Source: Echinostoma caproni (taxonomy: Eukaryota; Platyhelminthes; Trematoda; Plagiorchiida; Echinostomatidae). From it: a stretch of 64,000 bases of DNA. The translations under genes were made by a program, and so were the position numbers. The stretch lies in contig UZAN01039713.1 in assembly GCA_900618425.1 (NCBI GenBank), forward strand, positions 55,075 to 119,074, in the 5' to 3' direction. Shown in pieces: positions 25,780-36,769 of this stretch (position 1 is its first letter; each line of letters begins with the position of its first letter). The notes beneath the pieces were generated by a model that worked only from the letters and a program-made list of their open reading frames with translations, was not told the DNA's origin and did not search any database.

Positions 25780-26350
25780 ATTCAATGACAAAAAGACACT
25801 GTTTGCAACAAAGTCTCGTTTGATGAACCTGTTGACGAAGGAGGGCGATAAACTACACCGATGAGCCCGATATCATGCTGCGTTAGCTTCATTTTACACC
25901 ATAACGCAGCTGAAAGCAGCAAATGGCCACTCAGACGGCTTACACTGCAAGCTACTATGATAATGGAACAACACGCTCCCATCTCGTGTTGGAAGATCAC
26001 GTCTAAATAGCTCCATGTCTGGTAATCGCAGCTTGGGGTATAACATGTCTGTAGTCAACCAGGGTTTGGTAACAGCAATGAGATTCCACCAAACGGGCCG
26101 ACAATGTTGTTCCCTTTCGGAGACTTATTGATAAATCCCTCAGAGTTTGTATAGAAATAGTTCAGTCGTTGTCGGTGCAGAAATCCCTTGAAGTTTAGAG
26201 GCGTCATTTGACCGACCTCCTCGTCGTCGACCGACAGACATTTTTGCCGTAGGCGTTTTTTAGATTTGTTCCGATGGGGTCGAATTGTAGCATGAAGTTT
26301 GTAGTGTTTCACGTACAATGTTATTGACAGTTTTGACAGGTGGACCATTT
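25780..26350 (-). pseudogene. E2 AP-like endonuclease remnant
   Basis: Reading from 26,180: NYFYTNSEGFINK matches the N-terminal N.RGL..K segment of LINE endonucleases. A frameshift leads to LIAVTKPWLTTDM (the conserved (T/V)ETWL motif with E changed to K), then LRLPDMELFRRDLPTRDGS matching the F.RDR..RGGG block. LWCKMKL and GVVYRPPS close the visible part. The central GDFN and C-terminal SDH motifs are lost in the deletion that joins this piece to the reverse transcriptase. The homologous block in E7 lies at 55.7-56.0 kb. Confidence 0.85.
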
Positions 26351-26703
26351 TTCGGTCCTGAATTCAGTATTGGGCTTAGGCGTAACTTCTTGTGTTCTAT
26401 TGTGCAGTGCTCATATCATGATTGGAGAATTGTGCTTGCCATTTTTGGTGTCCAAGAGTTACTTTAATATTTGGAGGCCATCTCCGCGACAGTTTGGAGA
26501 ACGCAGAAGGCGTTTAGTGGGCGGGGTAGAGAAGTTGTGGCAGTCTAACAATTTTTGAATGAAGCGTCATTCGTTGAAATTATTTTTGGACAGTTAGATT
26601 GATCAGATTTGGGGAGCTGTAACACTCCGTTTATGAGAATCGCCCGCGAGTTGTCTGCATCGCGTGCACCGTGAGGATCATTTAGTCTGTGTACACTCCA
26701 AGT

Positions 26704-27510
26704 CTATGGTCTGTGCGATAAAATTATGGTCTTGCTATACCCATCTGCAACGAGAAAACTAGAAAGAACATTTTCATGGTCTTCTTCACTGGCTAGCGTC
26801 ACACGAAGTAACCTGGGTTTTCTGGTGTGTGATGGTGTCGGTTGGTGCCAGAAATGTATGAGGCCCACCAGTTTGCCTTTAACACCCATTTGGGCACATG
26901 CATCTGTCCAGTGACCCACCTCGTCTTGTTGCCTCTCTCTCAATGATTGCATTGTGGTTTCTGGGAGATTTGTACTAATTACCGTGAGTGCAAAGTTGTC
27001 AACTACTCTCTTGTTTATTTATGATGATGTAGCAGCTTGCGACTGATGTTTAGGTGGCGGTACCTTTACTACAGATACCAAAACTTAGACCGTCGGTTTC
27101 CTTTTGGCTGTTGGAGGGAAGGATGCGTGCTACCTCTTGATTTGCTTTATAAAAAGCGTACCTAGTAGGTTTTGACGGCCTTTGGTTTGGGCTTTTAAAA
27201 TGATCTGGGAGTTGAGGGCGTTTAATTTCTCTTGGAGAGAAGCAATTTGTTCTTTTAACTTGTCCCCGACGGCTGATAATAGGTTTTCAAATCTATGTGT
27301 GACATTCGTTATGCATTTTTTAATGGGCAGCTTGGAGCAGTTCATACAGAACCCGAAATAATCTGTCTGTGAGACTAAGAGTTGTCCCCGTTTTGCCTAC
27401 AGTTTAGCATACTAGGGATTAAAGGGTCCCATACAGTTTCCTTATGAGATCCCGGTCTTGATTTCTCTTCCACACTTCAATGCACGGCATAGTCCTGGTC
27501 CTGTTGTCAT
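26704..27510 (-). pseudogene. E2 ORF1 remnant: PHD-like finger, coiled coil, KPRLLRV domain
   Basis: From 27,480 the minus strand reads LKCGREIKTGIS, then GPFNP*YAKL, and at 27,355 YFGFCMNC, the spacing of a PHD-type zinc finger whose last pair is C-x2-C. A coiled coil follows (LLSAVGDKLKEQIASLQEKL). A later frame (26,952-26,704) contains RERQQDEVGHW and SHTRKPRLLRVTLASEE. Each block aligns with E7 ORF1. In LINEs ORF1 is the nucleic-acid-binding particle protein; here that role is inferred. Stops and frameshifts interrupt it, and the middle cysteine/histidine ligands are mutated. Confidence 0.75.
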
Positions 27511-27514
27511 TCCT

Positions 27515-29595
27515 TGAGCGGCACTTGGGCTATTGAGAATCGCTCCATGCATAAAAATAGAAACCTGTGAGTGCTGGTAACTGGTTTATCTGGTTTATCT
27601 GTATATACCTTCACCTAATTTGTCAACGGCCTTCAGAGTATCTCTTTGACCAAATATGGATTTAATATTTGAATAACCAGCCAATATTAGAGTAGTTCTG
27701 TTTCATTACTGTATTCACTTCCAAGAGCGTGTGCAGCAGTGTGAAACTTCATGTCCTCAAGAATAGATTAGTTTTATATAGCAATCGGTCTATTCGTGTT
27801 CATTCTTCATCCCCTCTTAAGGTCAGTGGTATTCTTGTTTTGGGTTTGACCTCATGCTTGTTGCATGACGGTGTTAGATATATATATTTATATAAGTATA
27901 TAATGTGCATGGGGAATCAATATAGTTATATGAAAACCACTTCCAGTACATTTCGAGCAACATGTCTTACTTTTATTATGAATATTATAATGGATAGTTA
28001 AACCGATGCTGCGAAAATTCGAATGTTACTGAAATTTGCAGTTGAATTAACTCAGATTCATCACCAATACCGTTATTTGTTTTTAGATTATGAACGGAGA
28101 AAGTCTTTTTCATGCACACAAAGGTGAGTATATGAGAATTAGATGAATACTTCCACGGATATCTGATTTACAACTGATTTACAACAATTAACTTTGAATA
28201 ATTTTGTGATACTCTATAAACGTTTGACAAAGCGAATATAGTGCTAACCAAACTTCGATTTTCATTAAATACATCGCAGGGAATTGAGATCAGGCCTCTT
28301 GATCTATGGTTTAGCTAATGTGGGTGCCCACCGATAATGACTTTGCCGCTCGGTTCACGTGAGTAGAAACACGCATGCACTTGGACAATCACGGTTGATG
28401 TCACAAACAGCAATTCATCATTATTTATGCATTAAGATTTGGAGGAAATCTGATCGCGGCGGTGTTAACGGGCGATTGAATTGCGGCAATCAACACTGAA
28501 ATGACTACTCCAGATGGAGAATCATATTTTGAAACGAATTACCATGCACTATTAGCACGTGACACGTAGCTACGTTGTTTTTCGCTGTCGTTTCCCTCGA
28601 TGAATATTCTCTCAGGATACATGCAATGTGTTAAAGTTTCTCTTTATCCCACCCAAAGTTACTCTCATGAACTGTAGCATTGTATTTAAAAAACGTAACC
28701 GCCCAGATTTCGCGTGATAGAAAACCATATAGGTTCGTTCGACTTCCGTAAACTGACGAAATATAACGAGTTTATCACGGAGCACAAGCTGGTCTTAATC
28801 GCAGGAGCGCTTTCATTACGCCCGGTGTTGACTGCTCTTTCACATTTACCTATCCAGAAAACCAACCGGGAGTAACCCATAGTAACGTTACTTACTAGAC
28901 AGCTTTCAGAAAATTTTATTCAGCATAAGGAAATAAAACAGGTTGGTTTGAACTTAATTTGAATTTAGGTGACGTAATGTTTGGTATAGTTATCTGTGGA
29001 ATAAAGGAAGATGTACGGATTGCTTGTAGTACCTGCTTCTCGTTCTTTGAAATATCCTTCGCTCACATTTATCACCATTTGAGTTTGCGTGACGTGGAGT
29101 GTCGGGATAAAAGTTGTGATCGAAAGTAACATGTCAGAATTTAAAAAAAAATGTTTGCTCAAAGCACCATGAAATTTCCTTCTTTCCAATAAATTTCTTT
29201 CAACCATCAAAAATGTACAATACCTGTTGGAGTGTAATGCTGCTGCGTAGTATGCTAAATAAAAGGAATGCACATCTAACAGTGGGCTGTTCCGTCAACT
29301 GTCCTGTGTGCATGTGGGAATGCAGAGAACTCGTTCCAAATGAGATATTTTGTTGTATGAACGTCAATTTACCGATACCCTCACCGTTATTCATACTAAA
29401 CAATTATCTTCGACCAGGCGCCGCCTTGTGCAATTATAACACAGGTAATGTAACTATTGACCTGTTACAGTTGACCATGAGGCTTGATGCTCGTCGCTAA
29501 ACCGTGTAGTAATGTCACCATATCCAAACCGAATGAAACATTCAAAAGTTTTGAAGTCTCGGGGCAAGTTAATCGAGAGCCACATAAATTTGATG
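27515..29595. other. No recognisable gene
   Basis: Mostly AT-rich. A 95-codon frame at 29,213-29,500 starts with ATG and is cysteine-rich (CSVNCPVCMWEC), but it has no family I know and no coding support from neighbours. The sequence upstream of 27,510 could include E2 5' UTR. Confidence 0.45.
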
Positions 29596-29599
29596 ACCA

Positions 29600-30530
29600 A
29601 TTTCCTGACTTATGCCAGTTTTGACTTTAGCCGTTGCTCCGCTCACTACCACGCCTTATTTAGTGAAGCCTTATATGGTCTACCACTCCAAGTTTCAGTA
29701 TCATGGGTGCCGGCTTTCTCACAACCTAAACATGACAAGACAAAATCACGTGCGCTTCCGTCTCGCACTGGCTCCGCGCATTCGCATCGGAATTAAGCAC
29801 TCATCACCCTCACTAACGTTCGCGGAATGAACTGGAATATTGATTCTGTACACCATTTCCCCACTGTTCTTCTCCGCTCGCCCCTTTTTGACCGAAACAC
29901 GAATCTCGTCTCGTCAGACACTACGCAACTTCAAATCCCCAACTACACTTTTCATTCCTCCTTTTCTCCCAAAGCTGTTGTCTCCTCCTTTATTCACCAA
30001 TCAATCGCTGCATCCAGCATACCAAATCTTGACTTTCCCTATAGTGAAATTCAGATGCTGTGGCTGAACTTCCGATTTCTTTCCTTTAATCATTATTTTT
30101 GTGTTCTATATCGTTCCCTCAATAGTTTTGACTCTCCCATCTTTGGTTTTCTATCTTAGAAAATTGAACACCTGTTAGTAACCGATCCCAGCTGCCATGT
30201 GACCATCTTGGGATATCTTAACGTTCATAATCAGGACTGGTAGACACATTCATATGCTACTTCTCCTTTTGGGCACGAAGCGGACCACGTCGCTACGGTT
30301 GAAAACCGGAGCCAGGTAGTCGACCCATGTACACTTGTCTCTGATTGTGCTCACCAGCGATCTCACTACGGTCCCTTCTTTCTTATGGAATATCGGTAAA
30401 TTCCCTCCTCTTGACTCATCGGATCACTCTATGTTTTCTTCTTCTATTACATTTTCAAACCTCAAGCCACCATCCACATCGAGACACATTATGGCGCTAC
30501 AACTCAGCCAGCTGGTTTCCGTGATTTCCT
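29600..30530 (+). pseudogene. E3 AP-like endonuclease remnant
   Basis: From 29,820 the frames show NVRGMNWNIDSVHHF (the N-terminal NVRGL motif), then NYTFHSSFSPKAVVSSFIH, matching the block that usually carries a GG(V/A) pair, and MLWLNFRF with CVLYRS (about 30,090-30,115). After a frame change TILGYLN (30,201-30,222) stands for the usual ..GDFN, with the catalytic aspartate replaced by tyrosine, followed by VHNQDW. Several stops interrupt it. Upstream 29,640-29,820 contains compatible but uncertain 5' sequence of the same element. Confidence 0.75.
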
Positions 30531-30749
30531 AACTGCTTATCCGTAGAACGATTGGTTTTCCGTTCGAATGTTTCCCAATCTGTTTCCAACTTCACCGACA
30601 TTATTATTCGAAATATGCATCTTTTTATTCCGCAAGTTTCCAAACCAGGGAAACCAATATCCCCCTAGTGGTTTGGCCATGCGTGTGACCGTGCTGAACG
30701 CCTAAAACTTTCAGCCTTTCACCACTGACGCCGCTCGCTGACTCACACC

Positions 30750-31870
30750 ATCACTTCGTCTAAGCCATGAACGGAGGCTTGACGACTATTCAGAGAACCG
30801 AGGAACGCTTTGTTCGCCGTAAAGCATCTGTACTTTCTAACTATCATCTCTGACCAGCTGCGCACTGTCCTTGAAATTGAAGGACGACTGGGTGACCGCC
30901 AGTATGGCTCCCGGCAGCGTCGTTCCACCGGTGAACTGCTGGCTGCTGTCTCACAATCCTCGTCAGCTTCCCTCGATAAGCACGAAGAAACACATTTGGT
31001 CACGCTAGACATCTCAAAGGCCTTTGACCGAGTTTGGCATGAAGGTCTGCTGGCAAAACGAACCATGTTCGTGTTCCCTCCGGCGCTCGCAACGGGAATA
31101 TCAAGATTCCTCAGTAAGGGAACCACCTCCGTGCTAGTTGTTGGGATTCTGTCTGTCATTCCTTGTGAATTCTGATGTTCCCCAAGGTACAGTAACTGCG
31201 CCCACCCTCTTCTTTCCATTCCTCAATGATCTCATTTCAAAAACTCTGAACTAGATCCATTATTTTGCCGATAACGCCATCTTCCACTGCTACCTCTGCT
31301 ACCGCACTGCTCGATAAGCCCACACAAACATTGATGGTGATCGTAGTGCAGTTAATGTATCACAGGACTTCGATCTCGAACACATCTACTTCTGGAGCAT
31401 TACAAACCACTTTTCATTTAATAGTTATAGGACCTTTCTTCTTTGGATTTCTTTAAAGCACCATTTGCTCTGCACCCATTTATCTTTACATTCCACACTG
31501 TTTTCCTTCTTAGGTTACATATACCTTCTGCTTTATGCTTGCTTCTCTTGCTGCGCGCAGGGTTTGATTTCTATTTCGAGCGAAACGTTTTTTCACCCCA
31601 GGTCTTCTTCTTCTACTGTACAAAGCTCAAATTCACCCTGATCTTGAATACTGCAGTTCCTCTTCCTGCGACTTTTATCCGCCAATCCCGTCCACAGGCA
31701 TCTAGCCATCCTTATTACATTGCTGTTCTTCGGTATCGTACTTTTCTGCTCTAATCTTCTTTTTCCTCGAACTGCCAAGCTGAGGAACACTCCCATTTTC
31801 TGTTTATCTCCCAACAAACAACCCTACACTCTTTAAATGCTGAATCAATAAACTGGATCTTACGTGAGTG
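30750..31870 (+). pseudogene. E3 reverse transcriptase and C-terminal domain remnant
   Basis: An open frame of 121 codons (30,810-31,175) carries ISDQLRTVLEIEG, DRQYGSRQRRSTG and LDISKAFDRVWHEGLL with the first palm aspartate intact. A frameshift leads to VNSDVPQGTVTAPTLFF (GVPQGSVLSP equivalent, about 31,170) and FLNDL. The second catalytic box is FADN (about 31,264), so the last aspartate is lost. After stops, AKRFFTPGLLLLLYKAQ and LEYCS (about 31,570-31,660) and LPTNNPTLFKC (about 31,810) mark the C-terminal region. The preceding fingers motifs are absent. Confidence 0.85.
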
Positions 31871-31879
31871 TTTCCCTAC

Positions 31880-34800
31880 TCTCCCTTTGCAGTATACCAA
31901 TTCTCCTTGGGAATTTCCACTTTTATTGTAATTCAGTGTGTAATAAAAAGTAAAGTGGCGCTTCCATGTGAGTATAAGCCCAACTTGCTGTATGAGTAAA
32001 AGAATTCCCCCATCAGAAAACAAACTATAAAAAAAGCGGATCATACCGAAGCAACACGATGGTTGACGTCGATGGTATCTGAGAAAAGTTACGACTTTAA
32101 AGATAGAAGACAGTCCGGGAGGATGAGCTGTATTTTTTCACTCCGCCGTTTAGTAAATAAGGGTAAAATTTGAAATGCAGCTGAGGCCATCAGATATGAA
32201 GCCGCCATTGGATGCTCAACAAAAGAGATCACGTGTCGATTTCACTAACAAACTTAAACCCTGTCACCCTTCCATTTATCGATGGATTTATCTCACTGGT
32301 GGTTAATGAGCGACGCAGGAGATAGAGATAGCTGCCCTGCTAAACTATTTTTCCAATTTATTTTGTCTCATCCGTAAAACGAACGAATATTCATCCCGCC
32401 TAATGATTTAGAAAGGATGTTAATACCGAGTGCCTTGTTTTTAACTCCTGGCAATGCCAATCTGGATATCCCAAAGCTTCATGCATTGATGAATCACTTG
32501 TTCGATAACTATCGTACTCAAAATGCATTCATACCTACCGTATAAAGGTAATTATTCCATCTCGCTTGATGGCGATCACACAAAGCGTTAGATCTCATTT
32601 GAATATTTAATTTCACTTTTATGGTGTTTATGGATGTACCAAGCACAATGTCCAATTCATGTAGTTGCCACCCGGGAATTGGGATTCGAATTTAACCAAA
32701 AACGCTCCTTTCGGTTAGAAACAAGGAAGAGTTATTCATCTCGACACTTGCATCATGTTTGTGACTAGCTTTACAGTTTAATTCTAATCACGTTGTCTTG
32801 GAGATGTTCTTATTTTACAACTGATGCTCCAGTAACCGTCGTCGAAGTCTTATATTTTATTGTCAGTCGACTAATAAATAGAAATATATACCTGCATATT
32901 ATAAATTGCCCTTGGTGTTTACGTTTTGCATGAACGTTCGGTTAGGTTGCTTGTCTTGAAATTTATCTTACCGCTTCATGAACCGTAAAATGTTATGTAT
33001 GCTTGTTGACTAGCAAAACTGGAACCGACAGCCACCATTAGAGCATAAACAAATTAGATCGCTTACGTTCTACAATGACATCCATCGTATTGCTAATCAA
33101 TTAAATGTGGAGAACTACTGACAAACGTTTGATCGAGTTAAAAACGAGCATACAAAGCTAAGTTATGGGCTTTAATTGAAGATGTGTACTTTAACCTGCT
33201 AGATTAAGGTGACATTTCGAGAGCTCTTCAAGTAGAGATAACCGGTTGCCTTAATTTGAAGATGTCTGGCCGAAAGTTGACAGAATTACCCATAGCCTGG
33301 TCGATGTCTGGTGTGCCTGATCGACTGGAAAAAGAAGGGTTTATATATAAACGTGAGACATATTTAATGGTGATTCTATCTCACACGACCGGAATTGAAA
33401 CTAAAATACAATCCGAACTTAACACAAAGTGGCTAAACATAAACTGGTAATGATTTCACAATTTTTGTGCAAATATTCCATTGTGATCACCGTAATAATG
33501 AAAAAGATTGTCGAATGTTGAATCGATGCTCAAATGCTTGCATGATAACAGAAAAGTACCTAATCCATTGTGATGCTTTCTGTGCAATAGTGGGATCATA
33601 CGTTTAACAAAGTGCTCAATTGTTCTGGTGTATTGTATCTGACACTATGGTTTCAGTCGATAAAATTAAATCACTAACGTGAATTGAAAAATATTATAAA
33701 AAGTACAAATATCATTTTATTCATTGGGGTCCTGTCTGATACGCGTATTTTATACACAATACATAACACAACATCAATGCTGAATAAGCTGAAAAGGTGC
33801 ATTGCTTGTTGCTTGGCGGAAGCATAAGTGGTTTGTGCATGAGACTTTTTCAGTGCAGGTCGATCACTTCGAAATGATGACGAACAATGGTTCAATAAAG
33901 GCCAAAATTATCAGCAAACACCAACGCGTTTTTTTGTAAAATAGAACGTAGAGCTAATCATTTGACCGGTACAGCCTATGACAACTTGGTAATGCTTCGC
34001 TTGGCTGTTCATTCTTTACTCTTATTCCATTGAGTTTCCCGTTTTTATAAAGTGGTTACACTGTGAGTTGGCGTAGGGACTTTCAGGGGGTGTACTCTGA
34101 CATCAGCGTTACATAATGGTTCCCAACGTCCTGATTGGGCTCAATAAATGAGAAATTTGGCTGCATAGAGAACCTAAAACATATCTAATGATGGAAATCA
34201 CTGGCGCCCCGGTAGATTGAGCTATTTAATCACAAATGAATTGATTCACTCTTTTATTCACTGTATACAATTCAAAACATGGCATTTGATTTCATTTGCT
34301 ACGGACATCTTATTCTATATTTATTCGAATAAGGTGAACACAGAAATCACACACACAGAACGCATCTGCTCTCCTTTCAGGTTACATTTTCTTGATAAAA
34401 TACGCGCAGAAGGTTTGCGTGTATGAATCAGTGAAGGGACTGTTGTCGGAAACGCAAGCCTGGTAAGCGCAGTCAAAACCAAAACAATTAACTATTTCAT
34501 TAGTTATTGGTTAGGGAGCAAATATACATGACAAAAAGCCACACATCCCGGTCTGACAAACTAGTACCGTATCTGGGAAAACGGCGCGAGAGTGCACAGA
34601 CGTCAAAGGTGTTTTTCCAGTTTGCGCCACAATATGAAGCCCGATTTCTTTCGGACCGTTTGCGTGACAGAACGGATGGAAATTTGTTATCAATCATTAA
34701 CATATGTGCAATTAGCAATGTGACGACTGAAAAGTTTAGTTGGGTTGTTTTGAGCGATCCTCTGTCACTATGGTATTGCTCCGGTTGAAATTTGAAACAA

Positions 34801-36590
34801 CAAACCTAGCGCTGCAGTATGAACCTCTTCACCGATTTCTCTTCTGTTCTGGTCTGTATTTTTTACGCCGATCTACTATTGGATTGAAAGTACAGTAGCA
34901 CAAAAATGCTTTCTAATTCATATGATGACAAACAAAGTGTTTATTTCATGAAGGATTACTAAAGTATTGTCGGGAATAACATACTTCTGTGTTTCGGTTT
35001 TCAGTGGTCTATCGTACATCCGATGACAGATGTTTCCTGTTCTCTCAATTAGGAGCCCGCGACGACTATCTTATAGGGGTTTTGGTTTAATGAGTATGTT
35101 TCTCTCATTTCAGATACTTTATTGAACACTGTAACAACCCTTACGGTGTTTTGCATTATTGAATAGCTTGCGAGATTTATCTAATAGATGGCACACAGAA
35201 AAGGCATGCAAACGTCGGAATAAACACTTGGCAGAATGTAGGGAAGTTAAGCGGCTTCGTAAAATGTAACCACGGGGAATAGGAGTCTTTGATTTATTTT
35301 TTATTCGGATAAATGCTATAGGCACAGTCCCAAATTTGGTAGGCTTTAAAACCCTCCGTCACCCTCTGAAAGGTTTTTCACGGTACGCTATTGATTGGTT
35401 GGATTGTTTTAACTGAAAAGTGCAATTTGCTATGCTATCACTGACAAATCCTCTGTTTTTCTCGCAACTAATCAATTCTTGATACACTTAATCAACATAT
35501 GGTAGTAGTAGTAAAAGCCTACGGAAAGTCTAAGTCAAAGTGAGTGGATTTAATGGAAGTTGGAATGACCTTGAACAGGAATGTGATCCTCAAATTTAAC
35601 CGAATGCGGTGGTTTACCGCGTCAATTAGGAAAATATTGGAATTTATAATTTCTATCAGATGAAATTTACCACCAATTATTCAATCTAAGCGCACTATCA
35701 TGTCTGTGTTGCAACATAACTCCGGGACCAGGACTGTGGAACACAACATTCCGTCTTCTAAGTGATTCGGTAATCAGATTATCACTTCTCGAGTGAAAAG
35801 AGAACTTAAAACGTTATCAACTCCAAGAACAATAAATGATTATGATTTGCGAATGGTCACGGGGGGATATACCTTATGAATCAATCTAGAAATTAAACTT
35901 TCTATCCAAATATTAATTCGCAGTAAAATGCAACCCGCAATTTTGAAATGATATTTGAAAGAAAATATCACGTAAATGTCGATTTTGGTTATTAAAGTTA
36001 CTTTTCCTAAGTAATATATATCCGTTGGCTATACAGACATGGCGACAGTATTAAATTATGTTATGTAGTTACTACTGGTCAGTTTTTCTGGTGAATACTT
36101 TGATGATAATTTGATGATAATACGTTACAAATGGTTGATTGTTTGTGGTTTTCGACGAGGAACTGCTGTTTAATCCGCAAACGAGTGAAAGGGAATCCTG
36201 TCGGAGATGCGCAGACTACTTCTATCATGCATGTGTAAATTAGGTATGGGAGGGCTATGCAAACGGTCGTGGTCAACGTTCATAGCATCCAGGTACTGCT
36301 CGACAGATTGCATACATGTGATTCCATGTAGCAGTCTTGTGTGTGAAGGAAAAACGGTTTTGTAAAGTTTTGCCCATTGGACAGACTCAAGAGAGGGATT
36401 GTTAGGCTAAAAGTTCTCAATCGTCCTTAAGGAATCATCAGTGTATTTGTTATCATGTTCGGATTTCGTACGTACCAGGTTCAAACGCCGTAGTACTGAT
36501 GCCTGGCGAATGGCATGGAGTAAACTAATTATTTCCGCAAATCTCGTAGTTGTGGATGTGGCAAAGCAGTGTTTTGCTGCAAATCTGATG
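31880..36590. other. No recognisable gene
   Basis: AT-rich stretch with short frames, for example 33,256-33,450 and 34,507-34,788, that show no motif, signal peptide or plausible splice context I could defend. Confidence 0.45.
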
Positions 36591-36593
36591 TTC

Positions 36594-36760
36594 TCAAAAT
36601 TTCAAATTCAAATTTCAAATTTTTATTATGGGATATAACTTACCAAGACTTCGCTTTTACAAATCCCATAGGGTGTTTACACATTGGTTCGGATAAATAA
36701 ATCTTATTGAGTGTAGCACGACAAATCCCATGGGGTAGAGCAACCTATTTACCTGCCAGT
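36594..36760 (-). mobile_element. Isolated 3' end of the E7 retrotransposon family
   Basis: The plus strand has repeated (AAATTTC)-like units followed by AAATTTTTATTATGGGATA and, about 40 bases on, AATCCCATAGGGTG. The same series, AAATTTTTATTATGGATAA then GAATCCCATAGGAT, occurs at 53,214-53,275 at the 3' end of E7. In minus orientation this is a 3' UTR ending in an AAATTTG-type tail, as expected for a severely 5'-truncated LINE insertion. An internal direct repeat, ACAAATCCCAT, occurs at about 36,660 and 36,722. Confidence 0.7.
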
Positions 36761-36769
36761 TAATGGTGA

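Larger units (their letters stand above)
24328..27510 (-). mobile_element. E2: degenerate non-LTR retrotransposon with ORF1 and ORF2
   Basis: Read on the minus strand from 27.5 kb, the pieces come in canonical LINE order: PHD-like zinc finger and coiled coil of ORF1 (27,510-27,130), a KPRLLRV domain (about 26,850), an APE endonuclease (26,350-25,780), reverse-transcriptase pieces (25,690-25,090), thumb and C-terminal domain (25,066-24,328). Much of the segment between endonuclease and palm is missing. ORF1 and endonuclease align with element E7, so the two belong to one family or to sister families. CR1/jockey-group placement is by motif only. Limits are approximate. Confidence 0.85.
29600..31870 (+). 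mobile_element. E3: degenerate jockey/CR1-type retrotransposon (distinct lineage)
   Basis: Plus-strand ORF2 remnants in order: endonuclease (29,830-30,530), reverse-transcriptase palm (30,840-31,310) and C-terminal domain (31,540-31,870). The plus strand is visibly richer in C than its surroundings. Motifs (QYGSRQRRSTGELL, LDISKAFDRVWH) differ clearly from E1-E2 and E4-E7 and are of the kind common in arthropod, mollusc and other invertebrate genomes. No ORF1 or termini can be assigned. The part joining endonuclease and palm, including the RT fingers, is largely deleted. Confidence 0.85.

Noticed and set aside
29213..29500. 95-codon ATG frame with several cysteines
   Set aside because: No signal peptide, no domain, no splice or promoter support, and an overlapping opposite-strand frame of similar length.
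30743..31219. 158-codon minus-strand frame
   Set aside because: Antisense shadow of the E3 reverse transcriptase.
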